Origin: Priapulus caudatus | Lineage: Eukaryota > Priapulida > Priapulimorpha > Priapulimorphida > Priapulidae | Assembly: GCF_000485595.1 (NCBI RefSeq) | Contig: NW_014577067.1 | Coordinates: 112,120-132,520 of the forward strand | Direction of reading: 5' to 3' | Length of the DNA: 20,401 bases | In this document: positions 9,707-17,017 of the stretch, one piece after another | Layout: the number at the start of each line of letters is the position of its first letter | How positions within the stretch are numbered: the stretch's first letter is position 1 | Notes under the pieces: model-generated | What the model was told of the DNA's origin: nothing | What the model saw: the letters and a program-made list of their open reading frames with translations, nothing else | The model's database searches: none | Program-made: the position numbers and the translations under genes

Positions 9707-9931
9707 GATATTAGAATATACAAGGTAATAAAGATCACTGAGCCAACCTTATAATCACCGTAAGACTATATCCAAGCAGGGCGACAACGCCATTTACGCA
9801 GAACGGGAGAGGCCGCCAGGAGAGAATACATACACGACACGACGCGAAGAAAGCGCGAAGGCGTGCCGAAGGCACGCGGTGCTAGGGTGCCCCATTTTAC
9901 TAGTATCATACCATGCATGCGTCAGACTCAT
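9707..9931. other. Short unassigned spacer with a GC hairpin
   Basis: This holds AATAAA at 9727-9732 and a perfect hairpin GCGTGCC-GAA-GGCACGC at 9861-9877 in a locally GC-rich stretch. No gene or known RNA is recognised. Confidence 0.45.
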
Positions 9932-10152
9932 AGGGTCTGTGTCCCCCAGGGTACTGCCGGAACGTACCCTGGGTACGGTCCGGTATACCGGAAGTTCCGA
10001 ACGTACCCTGGTAACTATTTGATATGGTTAGGGGTAGGGAGTATAGGCGTAGGTGACTACCTAGACTCGTTAGTGGAGTAGGCGAGGTACGGTCCGGCAT
10101 ATTTGATAGTACCAGGGTACGTTACGGCAGTACACTGGGGGACATAGACCCT
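9932..10152. mobile_element. Inverted-repeat MITE-like element, copy 2 (221 bp)
   Basis: Ends match those of 459-689 (AGGGTCTGTGTCCCCCAGGG on the left; the right end is its complement with small changes). The interior is inverted relative to copy 1: the segment CCCTGGTAACTATTTGATA is near the left end here and near the right end there. The telomere-like part is degraded. Confidence 0.75.
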
Positions 10153-11177
10153 CTCAGCATTAGTCAGTGGCTGAACGGGTGGGTTGCACCCCCACCCTCT
10201 AGAACCGCCACTGTACAGTGTATGTACGTTATAACCTCTCCTCCCAGCATAGCTCTAGTACTATACTAGCCCTCGTACAGTTGCCGCAGGCAATGCAACT
10301 GCACTTATGCGGCAACTGCAAGCGGGCTATAGTTACTACAGCTAGAATTTATAGAAATGTAACTCAAATCGTTCGCTCCATAATTATGATAGTTAGTACA
10401 CGTTCCTACCGGTCATAGCATAATACTAATACTAATAGCGTATGCGGCGGGAGTGGGCGGAGTCTATTTTTATCCTCCAATCACAGGTCGGAGCAATTCC
10501 TCTGTTTAGACGCAATTCCTCTACCCGCTAACAGTGCTATAAGTATAAGATAAATATTTAAGTAGTAAATATTGACTAGTAATGAAGCTTTACACGACTT
10601 GAGACGACTTGAGACGACTTTGACGACAGAGTTTGAAACTCCATGAAAAGAAGTACTGCTGTAGACCTGGTAGAAGAAGTACTGCTGGTGGTAGTACTAT
10701 GTCTATATAGCCCGCTGGCAGCGGCAATTCTGTACGCGGTCTATGCCAATACTGGCAATGGTACTACTACTACTACTACTAGTACTAGAGCTAATTAACT
10801 CAGTTACTGCCGCTATGAAATCTGTTTTATCACAAACTTACACGTTACAGTTGACAGGCTATACTGTACTTGACCTGACATGCAAGCACGTCACTCACAA
10901 TCAAGTATAGGCCTACCCAAGGCCTTGGGCCTACCTAGCGGTACAACAATAACAACGGTAAAAACGCAAAGTCCCTCATTAGAGAGTAGAGAGAGGAGTT
11001 GCTGCTGCCCTCTGGAAACATCGCAATGTCGCAATGTGTTACACCGTGTGCTTCTTACACATGCTTGCTTCCGGATATACTCCAAGGTGGAATGCACTGA
11101 TCTCTAACTGTAGTTACTGATTAATTGCAAAGATGATGACAGTTGATAGTGAGTTTTGTCATTATTAACCCTATAAT
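10153..11177. other. Gene-free stretch of degraded repeats
   Basis: No coding segment is recognised. Visible pieces are a stem-loop at 10268-10328, a 10-bp tandem ACGACTTGAG (about 10595-10620), repeated GAAGTACTGCTG (about 10650-10685), an ACT run near 10765, a perfect CCCAAGGCCTTGGG palindrome at 10916-10929 and a CAATCACAGGTC motif near 10478 that recurs near 13090 and 13428. Confidence 0.5.
10268..10328. other. Long imperfect stem-loop
   Basis: AGCCCTCGTACAGTTGCCGC at 10268-10287 pairs with TGCGGCAACTGCAAGCGGGC (10308-10327) with three mismatches, leaving a loop of about 19 nt. It could be a decayed MITE end or a transcribed hairpin; nothing in the sequence decides. Confidence 0.5.
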
Positions 11178-11236
11178 TGATATATATATATTATATATAT
11201 ATATATATATACACACTGTATATTATATATATACAT
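11178..11236. repeat. TA dinucleotide microsatellite
   Basis: Nearly pure alternating T and A, interrupted by ACACACTG at about 11210-11218. Confidence 0.85.
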
Positions 11237-11286
11237 CAGGGGTCAATATAGCTCTAATACTATAGCCCGCGTACAGCACGCGGCTA

Positions 11287-11287
<1 letters not shown>

Positions 11288-11317
<30 letters not shown>

Positions 11318-11440
11318 ACAGTTTATTTATCGCTTATCGTTCACAATATAGAACAAAAAATTAACAAGGTAAATAAAGAAAACAATACAGCGAAAAGGAT
11401 GGCGAAAAGACCATACGGTCATCAAGTCAGCCATCCTCTA
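11288..11440 (-). mobile_element. Probable 3' end of a CR1/L2-type LINE with a pentanucleotide tail
   Basis: Read on the minus strand, a hairpin is formed by GGATGGC (11428-11434) and GCCATCC (11398-11404) around a GACCGTATGGTC palindrome. AT-rich sequence, AATAAA and then a (TTATC)6 tail at 11288-11318 follow. A 3' hairpin and a short-repeat tail are typical of CR1/L2-like non-LTR elements. No reverse transcriptase is present, so this is a 5'-truncated fragment at best. Confidence 0.4.
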
Positions 11441-11495
11441 GAAAAAAAATTATAACACGACAACACTCGATAGCGGTTATTACCGATTTATTATT

Positions 11496-11958
11496 ATGCA
11501 TGCGTGCGTGCGTGTGTATGTGAACGTGCGTGCGTGTGTACGTGCGCGTGTGCATGTGCACGTAGACGTGCGTGCGTGCGTGCGTGTGCACGTAAACGTG
11601 CGTGTGTACCTACACGTGCGTGCATGCGTGCGTGTGCACGTACACGTGCGTGCATGCGTGTGCACGTACACGTGCGCGCGTGTGCAGGTACACATTCGTG
11701 CGTGCATGCGTGCGTGTGCACGTACACGTGCGTGCATGCGTGCGTGCGTGTGCACGTACACGTGCGTACTTCGCGTGTACTAACGTGCGTACATGCGTGC
11801 GTGCGTGCGTCCGTGTGTGCGCGCGCGTGTGCATGTGCACGTAGACGTGCGTGCGTGCGTGTGCGCGCATGTGCAGGTACACGTTCGTGCGTGCGTGCGT
11901 GCGTGCGTGCTTGTGCAGGTACACGTGTGTAACGATGTGTGCCGTGCGTGCGTACATG
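11496..11958. repeat. CGTG-based minisatellite, left part
   Basis: Degenerate repeats of CGTGCGTG with a recurrent longer motif GTGCACGTACACGTGCG (near 11635, 11718 and 11752). Purines and pyrimidines alternate almost without break, and all six frames tend to stay open, giving spurious Cys/Val/Arg and His/Thr/Ala peptides. The array continues at 12438 after an inserted element. Confidence 0.9.
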
Positions 11959-12437
11959 CAGGCCGCGTAGCCAGGGGGGGTTCGGGGGGTTCGAACGAAC
12001 CCCCCCCGAGCCCTGCCTCCCCAGCAAAAAAATTTTTTTTTTTAAATTTTGCAAGAATTTCACCTCAGGTCGCTCCATTTTAGTGTAATAATTGCAAAAT
12101 CTCCATCGTGCGCGGAGGGTGAACAGTGAACACCCCCTCCCACACCCTCCCCCGCTCGGTCGCTTGGCTCCCTCGCCTGGTCGCTTCGCGCCCGGGCAGG
12201 GCGTGTCAGGGAGGGTCCAGGGAGTCCGGACCCCCCCTTGCTCGCGCAGAAAACGCATCTGAGGGGTGTAATTTAAAAAATTTCCTGGGGGAGGGCCCCC
12301 AGACCCCCTTCGCGTGCTCGCAACTATGGGTTACGGTTAGACCCCCCTGGTAACAAATCCTGTACAGCCCACTGCCGGAGCAAATTGGCCAACATTGAAA
12401 AACGACCCCCCCCAATAGAAAGCTGGCTACGGGCCTG
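11959..12437. mobile_element. 479-bp transposon insertion in the minisatellite, with 6-bp target duplication
   Basis: The element starts CAGGCCGCGTAGCC and ends GGCTACGGGCCTG, imperfect terminal inverted repeats. It is flanked on both sides by TACATG (11953-11958 and 12438-12443), and satellite sequence resumes exactly at the border. Inside are G/C runs, a palindromic GGTTCGAACGAACC stretch and a nested ~178-bp element. It has no transposase. The superfamily is not assigned. Confidence 0.8.
12197..12374 (-). mobile_element. Nested copy of the ~177-bp short element
   Basis: This matches 695-871 in reverse orientation, with the shared core GCTCGCGCAGAAAACGCATC and TTCGCGTGCTCGCAA. The ends CAGGGCGTGTCAGG and CCTGTACAGCCCACTG correspond to its terminal repeats, with small changes. 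Size (178 bp) agrees with the other full copy. It lies inside the 11959-12437 element, giving a two-level nest within the satellite. Confidence 0.65.
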
Positions 12438-12570
12438 TACATGCGTGGTGCGTACAGGTACACGTGCGTGCGTGCGTACATGCATGTGCACGTAGACGTG
12501 CGTGCATGAGTGTGTGCGTGCGTGTGCAAGTACTCGTGCGTGCGTGCGTGTGCAAGTTCGTGGTGGGTGT
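12438..12570. repeat. CGTG-based minisatellite, right part
   Basis: Continuation of the array at 11496-11958 after the inserted element, with the same CGTGCGTG and GTGCACGTAGACGTG motifs. Confidence 0.85.
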
Positions 12571-13467
12571 ACGTACATCGTATGAGTCCGTTATATATCA
12601 ACTAGGCTGGGCTAAACCCGGCGATGCCGCGGATTTTTTGGGGGTTACTGCTTTTTCTGCTATTTCACATGCGCGTTTTCTGCTATTGCTTGTCGTCGGC
12701 ATTTCATGGGATTGCCTGTATTTTGAGGGCCTGACTATAGTTGGCGCAGATAGGATGCTATTTACTTTTCTGCTGCGCTAGGATTCGTCTTGACTTTTCT
12801 GCTGGCAGTGTTACTAATATGTGGAGGCTAGATTGCGTTTTATTTTTTTTTGCTGTGAGTGTTAACTTTTTTGTGGCTGCGCTAGTACTTTTTTGAGGGA
12901 CTATGTGTTGTTTGTTTTTTGCCGCTTATTTTGGCGCTTTTTTGTGCAATTATTTTGGCCTAAAATAGTCCGTCACTCAGCTGATTGAGAATTATACGCT
13001 CATCGGGTGACCCCCTGGCAATGCCCGTCTGGCGATGCAAATGTTTTGGGCCTAAAAATGGGTTGTCGCGTCATGCTGATACATGCGTCTTAAACAGAGG
13101 AATTCTCTGGACCTGTGATTGAAAATAAATAAACCCTGGCGACTTCCGCTATTATGCTATGACGGTGGAACGTGTATCTAACTATAATATGGAGGCGCGA
13201 TAGGATTTGAGTTAGCATGTTAGAAATTATAGCTATTCATAGACATCATCATGTGGCAATGTGTTAGCCTTACGCTTAGGTCACTACTATAACTCGTATA
13301 CTACATAATACTATTTATTATAATTACTAATATATAGTATTACTCCCATGAGGTCACGTCGGCTATGAACCCGGTGAAACGAAACGTGGACGAATTGTAT
13401 TTTGATCCATTGGAATCTGCAGATGACAGGTCGGAGCAAAATTCGCTCTGTTTAGACGGCATTTATG
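12571..13467. other. T-rich gene-free stretch with weak internal repeats
   Basis: No coding segment is recognised. TTTTCTGCT recurs several times between 12650 and 12810, GCTGCGCTAG occurs twice, and two diverged ~90-bp units around GGCCTAAAA lie near 12955 and 13047. A palindromic AT segment lies near 13305-13340. Confidence 0.45.
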
Positions 13468-13562
13468 CTGATTGAAAATATATATGGTGTTGGGGTGACC
13501 TGTTAGGGGGAGAGAGATAGATAGAAGGACTGAACAGACAGAAAAACAGACTCGCCCTTTAT
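13468..13562 (+). repeat. Dispersed repeat without fold-back insertion
   Basis: TATATATGGTGTTGGGGTGA followed by a GGGGGAGAGA segment, then AACAGACAG and CTCGCCCTTTAT. The same order of segments occurs at 14148-14212 and 14657-14712, where a fold-back element separates the halves. This looks like the unoccupied version. Confidence 0.6.
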
Positions 13563-13577
13563 GTAATTGCGTAAAAT

Positions 13578-13785
13578 GTTTTTGACCTAATAGGGCCACA
13601 CAAGGATAGAGACGGGTCCCGAATAAAACCAATGTGCCTAACACCCTAGACCCTAACTCTAATTCTAACGCTGCCTAACTCTATTATATTGATATAATAT
13701 TATATTTATATTGATGTAATGACATTGGTTTTATTGGGACCCATTGTTCTCTATCCATGGTCTTCTATTAGAACGCTAAAAATTA
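13578..13785. mobile_element. Inverted-repeat element (small MITE-like)
   Basis: The arms centre on 13604-13634 (GGATAGAG, GGGTCCC, AATAAAACCAATG) and its complement at 13723-13756. The arms extend more weakly outward to about 13578 and 13785. The 88-bp loop holds degenerate CCCTAA-like units and an AT run. It is non-coding. Confidence 0.6.
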
Positions 13786-14147
13786 AAATGGTCGTGGGAC
13801 TGACTGCTGAGAGTGCTATACTTCTGTGCTAAGTAACGAAAACACTGAGTGGTTGCCGGGAAAAAATAAGCGAGTTATAAATAATTAACTTTATGATTTT
13901 TATACCTATATGAGGGTGTCTCGCTTCGAAGCTAATCCAATTCAGTATTGTTATTGTTGCTGAATTCTGACAACACAGCTACAAAACAGCACTGCGCCAA
14001 TTCGCGAATGCAGTCAGGTGGTATATACGCCAACCGGCGGCGGACATTTATAAAAATTTGACCATTTCTTGATTTTGTGTATTGTTTTTATTTGTTTTTG
14101 TCTAAAAGTGGTCCCATACATCTTAGTACTTAATACGCATGTATGCT
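13786..14147. other. Unassigned stretch
   Basis: Nothing coding is recognised. A GTGCTAAGTAACG segment near 13827 resembles ATGCTAAGTAACG at 441, next to the first MITE copy, so parts are probably repeat-derived. Confidence 0.4.
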
Positions 14148-14212
14148 TGATTAAGAATATATATGGTGTTGGGGTGAACTCTTAAACGTGGGGGGAGAAG
14201 ATCGACAGTACA

Positions 14213-14656
14213 CACAGGCACTTGGACGCGTTCAATAATAAAATGATGGTTATAAATACAACTTGTCCAGTAGCCTTACTACTACAGGTACCAGCAATAG
14301 TCTTAATGTTTGATTTGACCTAGAATAACTTCACTTTCAACCCGGTTAAATACACCGATGCAACACATAGCCCGCACGCCATTGTTACATGCACAAAATA
14401 CACAGTAATAGGAGAAGGTAATGAAAGGCGTGTTCACGAGAAATTCCTAGCTCGCTTTATCTACCTGTGTATCTGTGTGCATGCACAATGGCGTGCGGGC
14501 TATTGTGTGCGATCGGTGTAATTTAACGGGCTTGAAGGAAGTTATTAGGTCAAATCAACATTAAATGACTATTGCTGGTACTGTAAGTAGTAGGCTACTG
14601 ACAAGTTTGGTATTTATTACCATCATTTTATTATTGAAACGGTCCAAGTGCCTGTG
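14213..14656. mobile_element. 444-bp fold-back element with ~180-bp inverted arms
   Basis: The left arm 14213-14394 is complementary along its whole length to 14477-14656, with scattered small indels and substitutions. An 82-bp loop lies between them. The arms start CACAGGCACTTGG and meet at GCCCGCACGCCATTG / CAATGGCGTGCGGGC. The element has no coding capacity. It sits inside a dispersed repeat whose empty form is at 13468-13562. A (GACA)n run follows at about 14668-14694. A diverged half-copy lies near 17535. Confidence 0.8.
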
Positions 14657-14790
14657 GACCAAGACAGAACAGACAGACAGACAGACAGACACAAACGGCT
14701 CGCCCTTTATATAAGAGATATAAAGGGACTCTACGTACATCGTACTAGTGTTGCCGCTCGATCTGCCTATCGTGGAGTTATGTACTATTC

Positions 14791-15141
14791 GCTAACTCGA
14801 AGTTAAGCGCTACACGGGCATTAACTTCCGAGTTACCTTAACCTTCGATCGACTGGCGAGGGCTAAGCTCGAGCGTTAACGCTACTCGAGTTGAGTTAAC
14901 GCTTCCTCGAGTTGAGTTAACGCTAACTCGAGTTGAGTTAAGCGCTAACTCGAGTTGAAGTTCACGCTAAGCTCGAGTTTGAGTTATACGCTAACTCGAG
15001 TTAGCAGTCTACGCTACGATCCGGAGTATCGAAGTTACGCATTAACTCGATCGTAACGCACCGAGTCTAGAGCTAACTCGAGTTGATTAACGCTAACGGC
15101 TTGAGTTAAGTCACTGAGTTATAAGCGCTAACTCGAGTTAA
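14791..15141. repeat. 21-bp-unit satellite built on AACTCGAGTT and GTTAAC palindromes
   Basis: Degenerate tandem units of about 21 bp, consensus GCTAACTCGAGTTGAGTTAA. I count nine intact CTCGAG sites, plus several decayed ones at both ends of the array. Two overlapping palindromes per unit allow many alternative hairpins. No coding potential is seen. Confidence 0.85.
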
Positions 15142-15209
15142 GGTTCGTCGTGTAGACGAGGCTATAAAAAACCTTAAAGATATATACAAAAACCTTATTG
15201 TATAATGTA

Positions 15210-15236
15210 TATATTGACGTTAGTCACACAGCCTGG
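15210..15236. repeat. 27-bp inverted repeat, left copy, flanking the histone pair
   Basis: The sequence runs TATATTGACGTTAGTCACAC and then AGCCTGG. It is exactly the reverse complement of 16847-16873 on the other side of the H2A/H2B pair. Similarity stops abruptly inward of the CCTGG. Confidence 0.85.
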
Positions 15237-15370
15237 TTATATTAACCCCTGATATACATGTATTTATCTGTTTGATTGACAAGCAGTTATACTGTAATGA
15301 TGCCCTTGACAGTGGTACTGTCCCATGCCCTGCGGACATGTATCCATAGATATATACAATACATATGATT

Positions 15371-15401
15371 AAGAGTGCATAATAGTGCATTATGCACTCT
15401 T
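15371..15401. repeat. Perfect hairpin, member of a CTCTTGATAT-ended family
   Basis: 13-bp perfect stem, 5-nt loop. Its flank CTCTTGATAT recurs at the ends of the two palindromes at 16892-17017, suggesting one family of tiny palindromic elements around the histone genes. Confidence 0.6.
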
Positions 15402-15564
15402 GATATGATGTATCCAATGGATAAAAATTGGCACAAGCAGGGCATGTCTTGCGCTGCGGATTTACTAATGTATTCACCGATAGGGCCGAGTTAGTTACGA
15501 ACACGAATGCACGTGCCCGGTCAAAACGTATGCAACGTAGAGATCATTTCTGGGAAGAAATGGT

Positions 15565-15580
15565 GGCCCTGAAAAGGGCC
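15565..15580 (-). terminator. H2A mRNA 3' stem-loop
   Basis: On the minus strand GGCCCT-TTTC-AGGGCC followed by ACCA, the canonical 6-bp stem and 4-nt loop bound by SLBP in replication-dependent histone mRNAs. It lies 49 nt after the H2A stop. A second 7-bp hairpin follows directly (15545-15562). Confidence 0.95.
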
Positions 15581-15629
15581 GGCTGGTTTTTACTGGTACG
15601 GCCTAAGCTTGTTCCTAACGGCAAACTTC

Positions 15630-16003
15630 TTAGTGGGCCTTTGCAGACTTTTTTGGCAAGAGGACGGCTTGAATGTTAGGCAGGACACCTCCTTGGCTGA
15701 TTGTCACTCCGGATAGAAGTTTGTTCAACTCTTCATCGTTGCGGATCGCCAACTGCAGGTGACGTGGGATGATTCTGGACTTCTTGTTGTCGCGGGCAGC
15801 GTTGCCGGCCAACTCGAGAACTTCGGCGGTCAGGTACTCGACGACGGCAGCCAGGTAGACCGGAGCGCCAGCACCAACCCTTTCGGCGTAGTTGCCTTTT
15901 CGTAGCAAACGATGGATACGTCGACAGGGAACTGCAATCCAGCGCGGCTGCTCCTGCTCTTACCCTTTGCTCTAACCTTTCCTCCCTTGCCACGTCCAGA
16001 CAT
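15630..16003 (-). CDS. H2A: Histone H2A, replication-dependent, with a one-base frameshift
   Basis: The core histone that pairs with H2B in the nucleosome. Starting at ATG 16003, the first frame gives [21 protein letters not shown] and then goes out of frame near 15921-15924. The second frame resumes with [20 protein letters not shown] and continues through [18 protein letters not shown] to KKSAKAH and TAA at 15630. The DNA at the break reads GTCGAC where GTCGGAC is expected, so one G is missing. The interval is 374 nt, and with one added base it would be 125 codons including the stop, the normal H2A length. All other features are intact (acidic-patch residues, C-terminal docking segment, stem-loop, TATA), so an assembly error is more likely than a pseudogene. 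Confidence 0.95.
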
Positions 16004-16077
16004 ATTGCAGATCTGTGAGGAAATATTACACGACGATACAAACAAGTCAGCTGTTGCCAATAGATTTTGTGTGAGCA

Positions 16078-16084
16078 ATTTATA
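16078..16084 (-). promoter_or_regulatory. H2A TATA box
   Basis: TATAAAT on the minus strand, about 75 bp upstream of the H2A ATG, nearly the mirror image of the H2B spacing. Confidence 0.85.
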
Positions 16085-16291
16085 CCCGGACCGCGGATTC
16101 AAATGTACGATATGCGCACCAATGGGCGAGCGATTTATGATGAAAGGCGCGAAACACGATAGGCTAAGCGACTCTCACGGTCTCACCCACGTAGTTCCCG
16201 CCAAGTACACCGTACGCTCCTATTGGACAATAGTAAGAATGACGAGTAATTGGCGCGAAGAAAGTCCTGCTTTCTCAATCCGACCAGCTTG

Positions 16292-16298
16292 TATAAAT
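16292..16298 (+). promoter_or_regulatory. H2B TATA box
   Basis: TATAAAT, 72 bp before the H2B ATG at 16371. Transcription would start near 16320-16330. Confidence 0.85.
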
Positions 16299-16370
16299 AC
16301 GAGTTGCATAAAGACGGTACTTCACTTCATAGATTGTGTTAGCTTTCTTTTGTAGATTTCACATTTCAAT

Positions 16371-16739
16371 ATGCCACCAAAGCCCAGTGGGAAAGCAGTG
16401 AAGAAGGCCGGTAAGGCCCAGAAGAGACCCACCGATGGCAAGAAAAGAAGGAAGAAGAGAAAGGAGAGCTACAGCATCTACATCTACAAGGTGCTGAAGC
16501 AGGTGCATCCAGACACAGGCATCTCTAGCAAGGCGATGGGAATCATGAACAGCTTCGTTAACGACATCTTCCAACGCATTGCCGGCGAGTCTTCTCGTCT
16601 GGCGCACTACAACAAGCGTTCAACGATCTCAAGCAGGGAGATTCAGACGGCTGTCCGTCTCATCCTTCCCGGAGAGCTTGCGAAGCACGCCGTTTCTGAG
16701 GGAACCAAGGCTGTCACAAAGTACACCAGCTCCAAGTAG
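16371..16739 (+). CDS. H2B: Histone H2B, replication-dependent
   Basis: A complete 122-residue protein. The basic N-terminal tail ([20 protein letters not shown]) is followed by the [20 protein letters not shown] segment that passes between DNA gyres. The histone fold comes next ([20 protein letters not shown] and [20 protein letters not shown]) and the C-terminal helix ends [13 protein letters not shown]. The Lys of AVTKYTSSK is the conserved ubiquitination site in the family. Start choice is supported by the TATA box at 16292 and normal tail length. The 3' stem-loop follows the TAG by 29 nt. Partner: the divergent H2A upstream. Confidence 0.98.
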   Translation: MPPKPSGKAVKKAGKAQKRPTDGKKRRKKRKESYSIYIYKVLKQVHPDTGISSKAMGIMNSFVNDIFQRIAGESSRLAHYNKRSTISSREIQTAVRLILPGELAKHAVSEGTKAVTKYTSSK

Positions 16740-16768
16740 AGCAAACTCGCCGTACCAGTAAAACCACC

Positions 16769-16784
16769 GGCCCTTTTTAGGGCC
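16769..16784 (+). terminator. H2B mRNA 3' stem-loop
   Basis: GGCCCT-TTTT-AGGGCC followed by ACCA, the replication-dependent histone 3' processing signal. A second hairpin CATTTCT-TCCC-AGAAATG follows at 16787-16804 and is identical in the H2A gene. Confidence 0.95.
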
Positions 16785-16846
16785 ACCATTTCTTCCCAGA
16801 AATGATTTCTATTTTGCTATACTTTTTGGGTGGTACTGTAGCCCGA

Positions 16847-16873
16847 CCAGGCTGTGTGACTAACGTCAATATA
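16847..16873. repeat. 27-bp inverted repeat, right copy, flanking the histone pair
   Basis: Perfect reverse complement of 15210-15236, beginning CCAGGCTGTGTGACTAACG. It lies about 40 bp after the second H2B hairpin. A related motif (CACAGCCTAGTCGGGCTA) appears at about 17740. Confidence 0.85.
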
Positions 16874-16891
16874 GTCCTACACGTCTATATA

Positions 16892-17017
16892 TATAATCAA
16901 GAGCTAATAATACATTATCCGGTATTGTATCCTAATAAGGTATTATCCGCTCTTGATATAATCGGGAGCGTATAAACTATAATGACAATTTGTCATTATA
17001 CGCTCCTGATATAATTG
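16892..17017. repeat. Pair of adjacent palindromic elements
   Basis: The first has arms ATCAAGAGC (16896-16904) and GCTCTTGAT (16949-16957). The second has a perfect inner hairpin ATAATGACA-ATT-TGTCATTAT (16979-16999) with outer arms GGGAGCGT / ACGCTCCT. Both end in GATATAAT, resembling the hairpin at 15371-15401. Confidence 0.65.

Larger units (their letters stand above)
15142..15564. other. Spacer downstream of H2A with repeats
   Basis: This contains the left 27-bp inverted repeat (15210-15236) and a perfect hairpin at 15371-15401. The latter has 13-bp arms, AAGAGTGCATAAT and its complement, with loop AGTGC. No gene is seen. Confidence 0.5.
16004..16370. promoter_or_regulatory. Shared divergent H2A/H2B promoter region
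   Basis: 367 bp separate the two start codons. Between the opposing TATA boxes lie CCAAT boxes (16119-16123; reverse ATTGG at 16222-16226 and 16249-16253). There are also E2F-like sites TTCCCGCC (16195-16202), GGCGCGAAA (16146-16154) and GGCGCGAAG (16252-16260). The arrangement matches the well-known bidirectional H2A-H2B layout and implies S-phase co-expression. Factor binding is inferred from motifs only. Confidence 0.85.

Noticed and set aside
10595-10800. CRISPR-like or regulatory array from short tandem words
   Set aside because: Units are too few and too short, with no regular spacers; this is animal nuclear DNA.
11980-12005. tRNA T-arm-like GGTTCGAACG
   Set aside because: Part of a G/C palindrome within a transposon; no acceptor or anticodon stems around it.
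11480-12258. Several long open frames with Cys-Val-Arg-Ala or His-Ala-Arg-Thr repeats
   Set aside because: The CGTG satellite keeps all frames open; the longest frame also runs into the inserted transposon.
15428-15679. Plus-strand frame overlapping the H2A 3' end
   Set aside because: Antisense shadow crossing the H2A stem-loop and coding end; no recognisable protein.
15630-16003. H2A as a true pseudogene
   Set aside because: Only one base is missing, promoter, stem-loop and all other codons are intact, and the window shows other signs of one-base errors. Left open until reads are checked.
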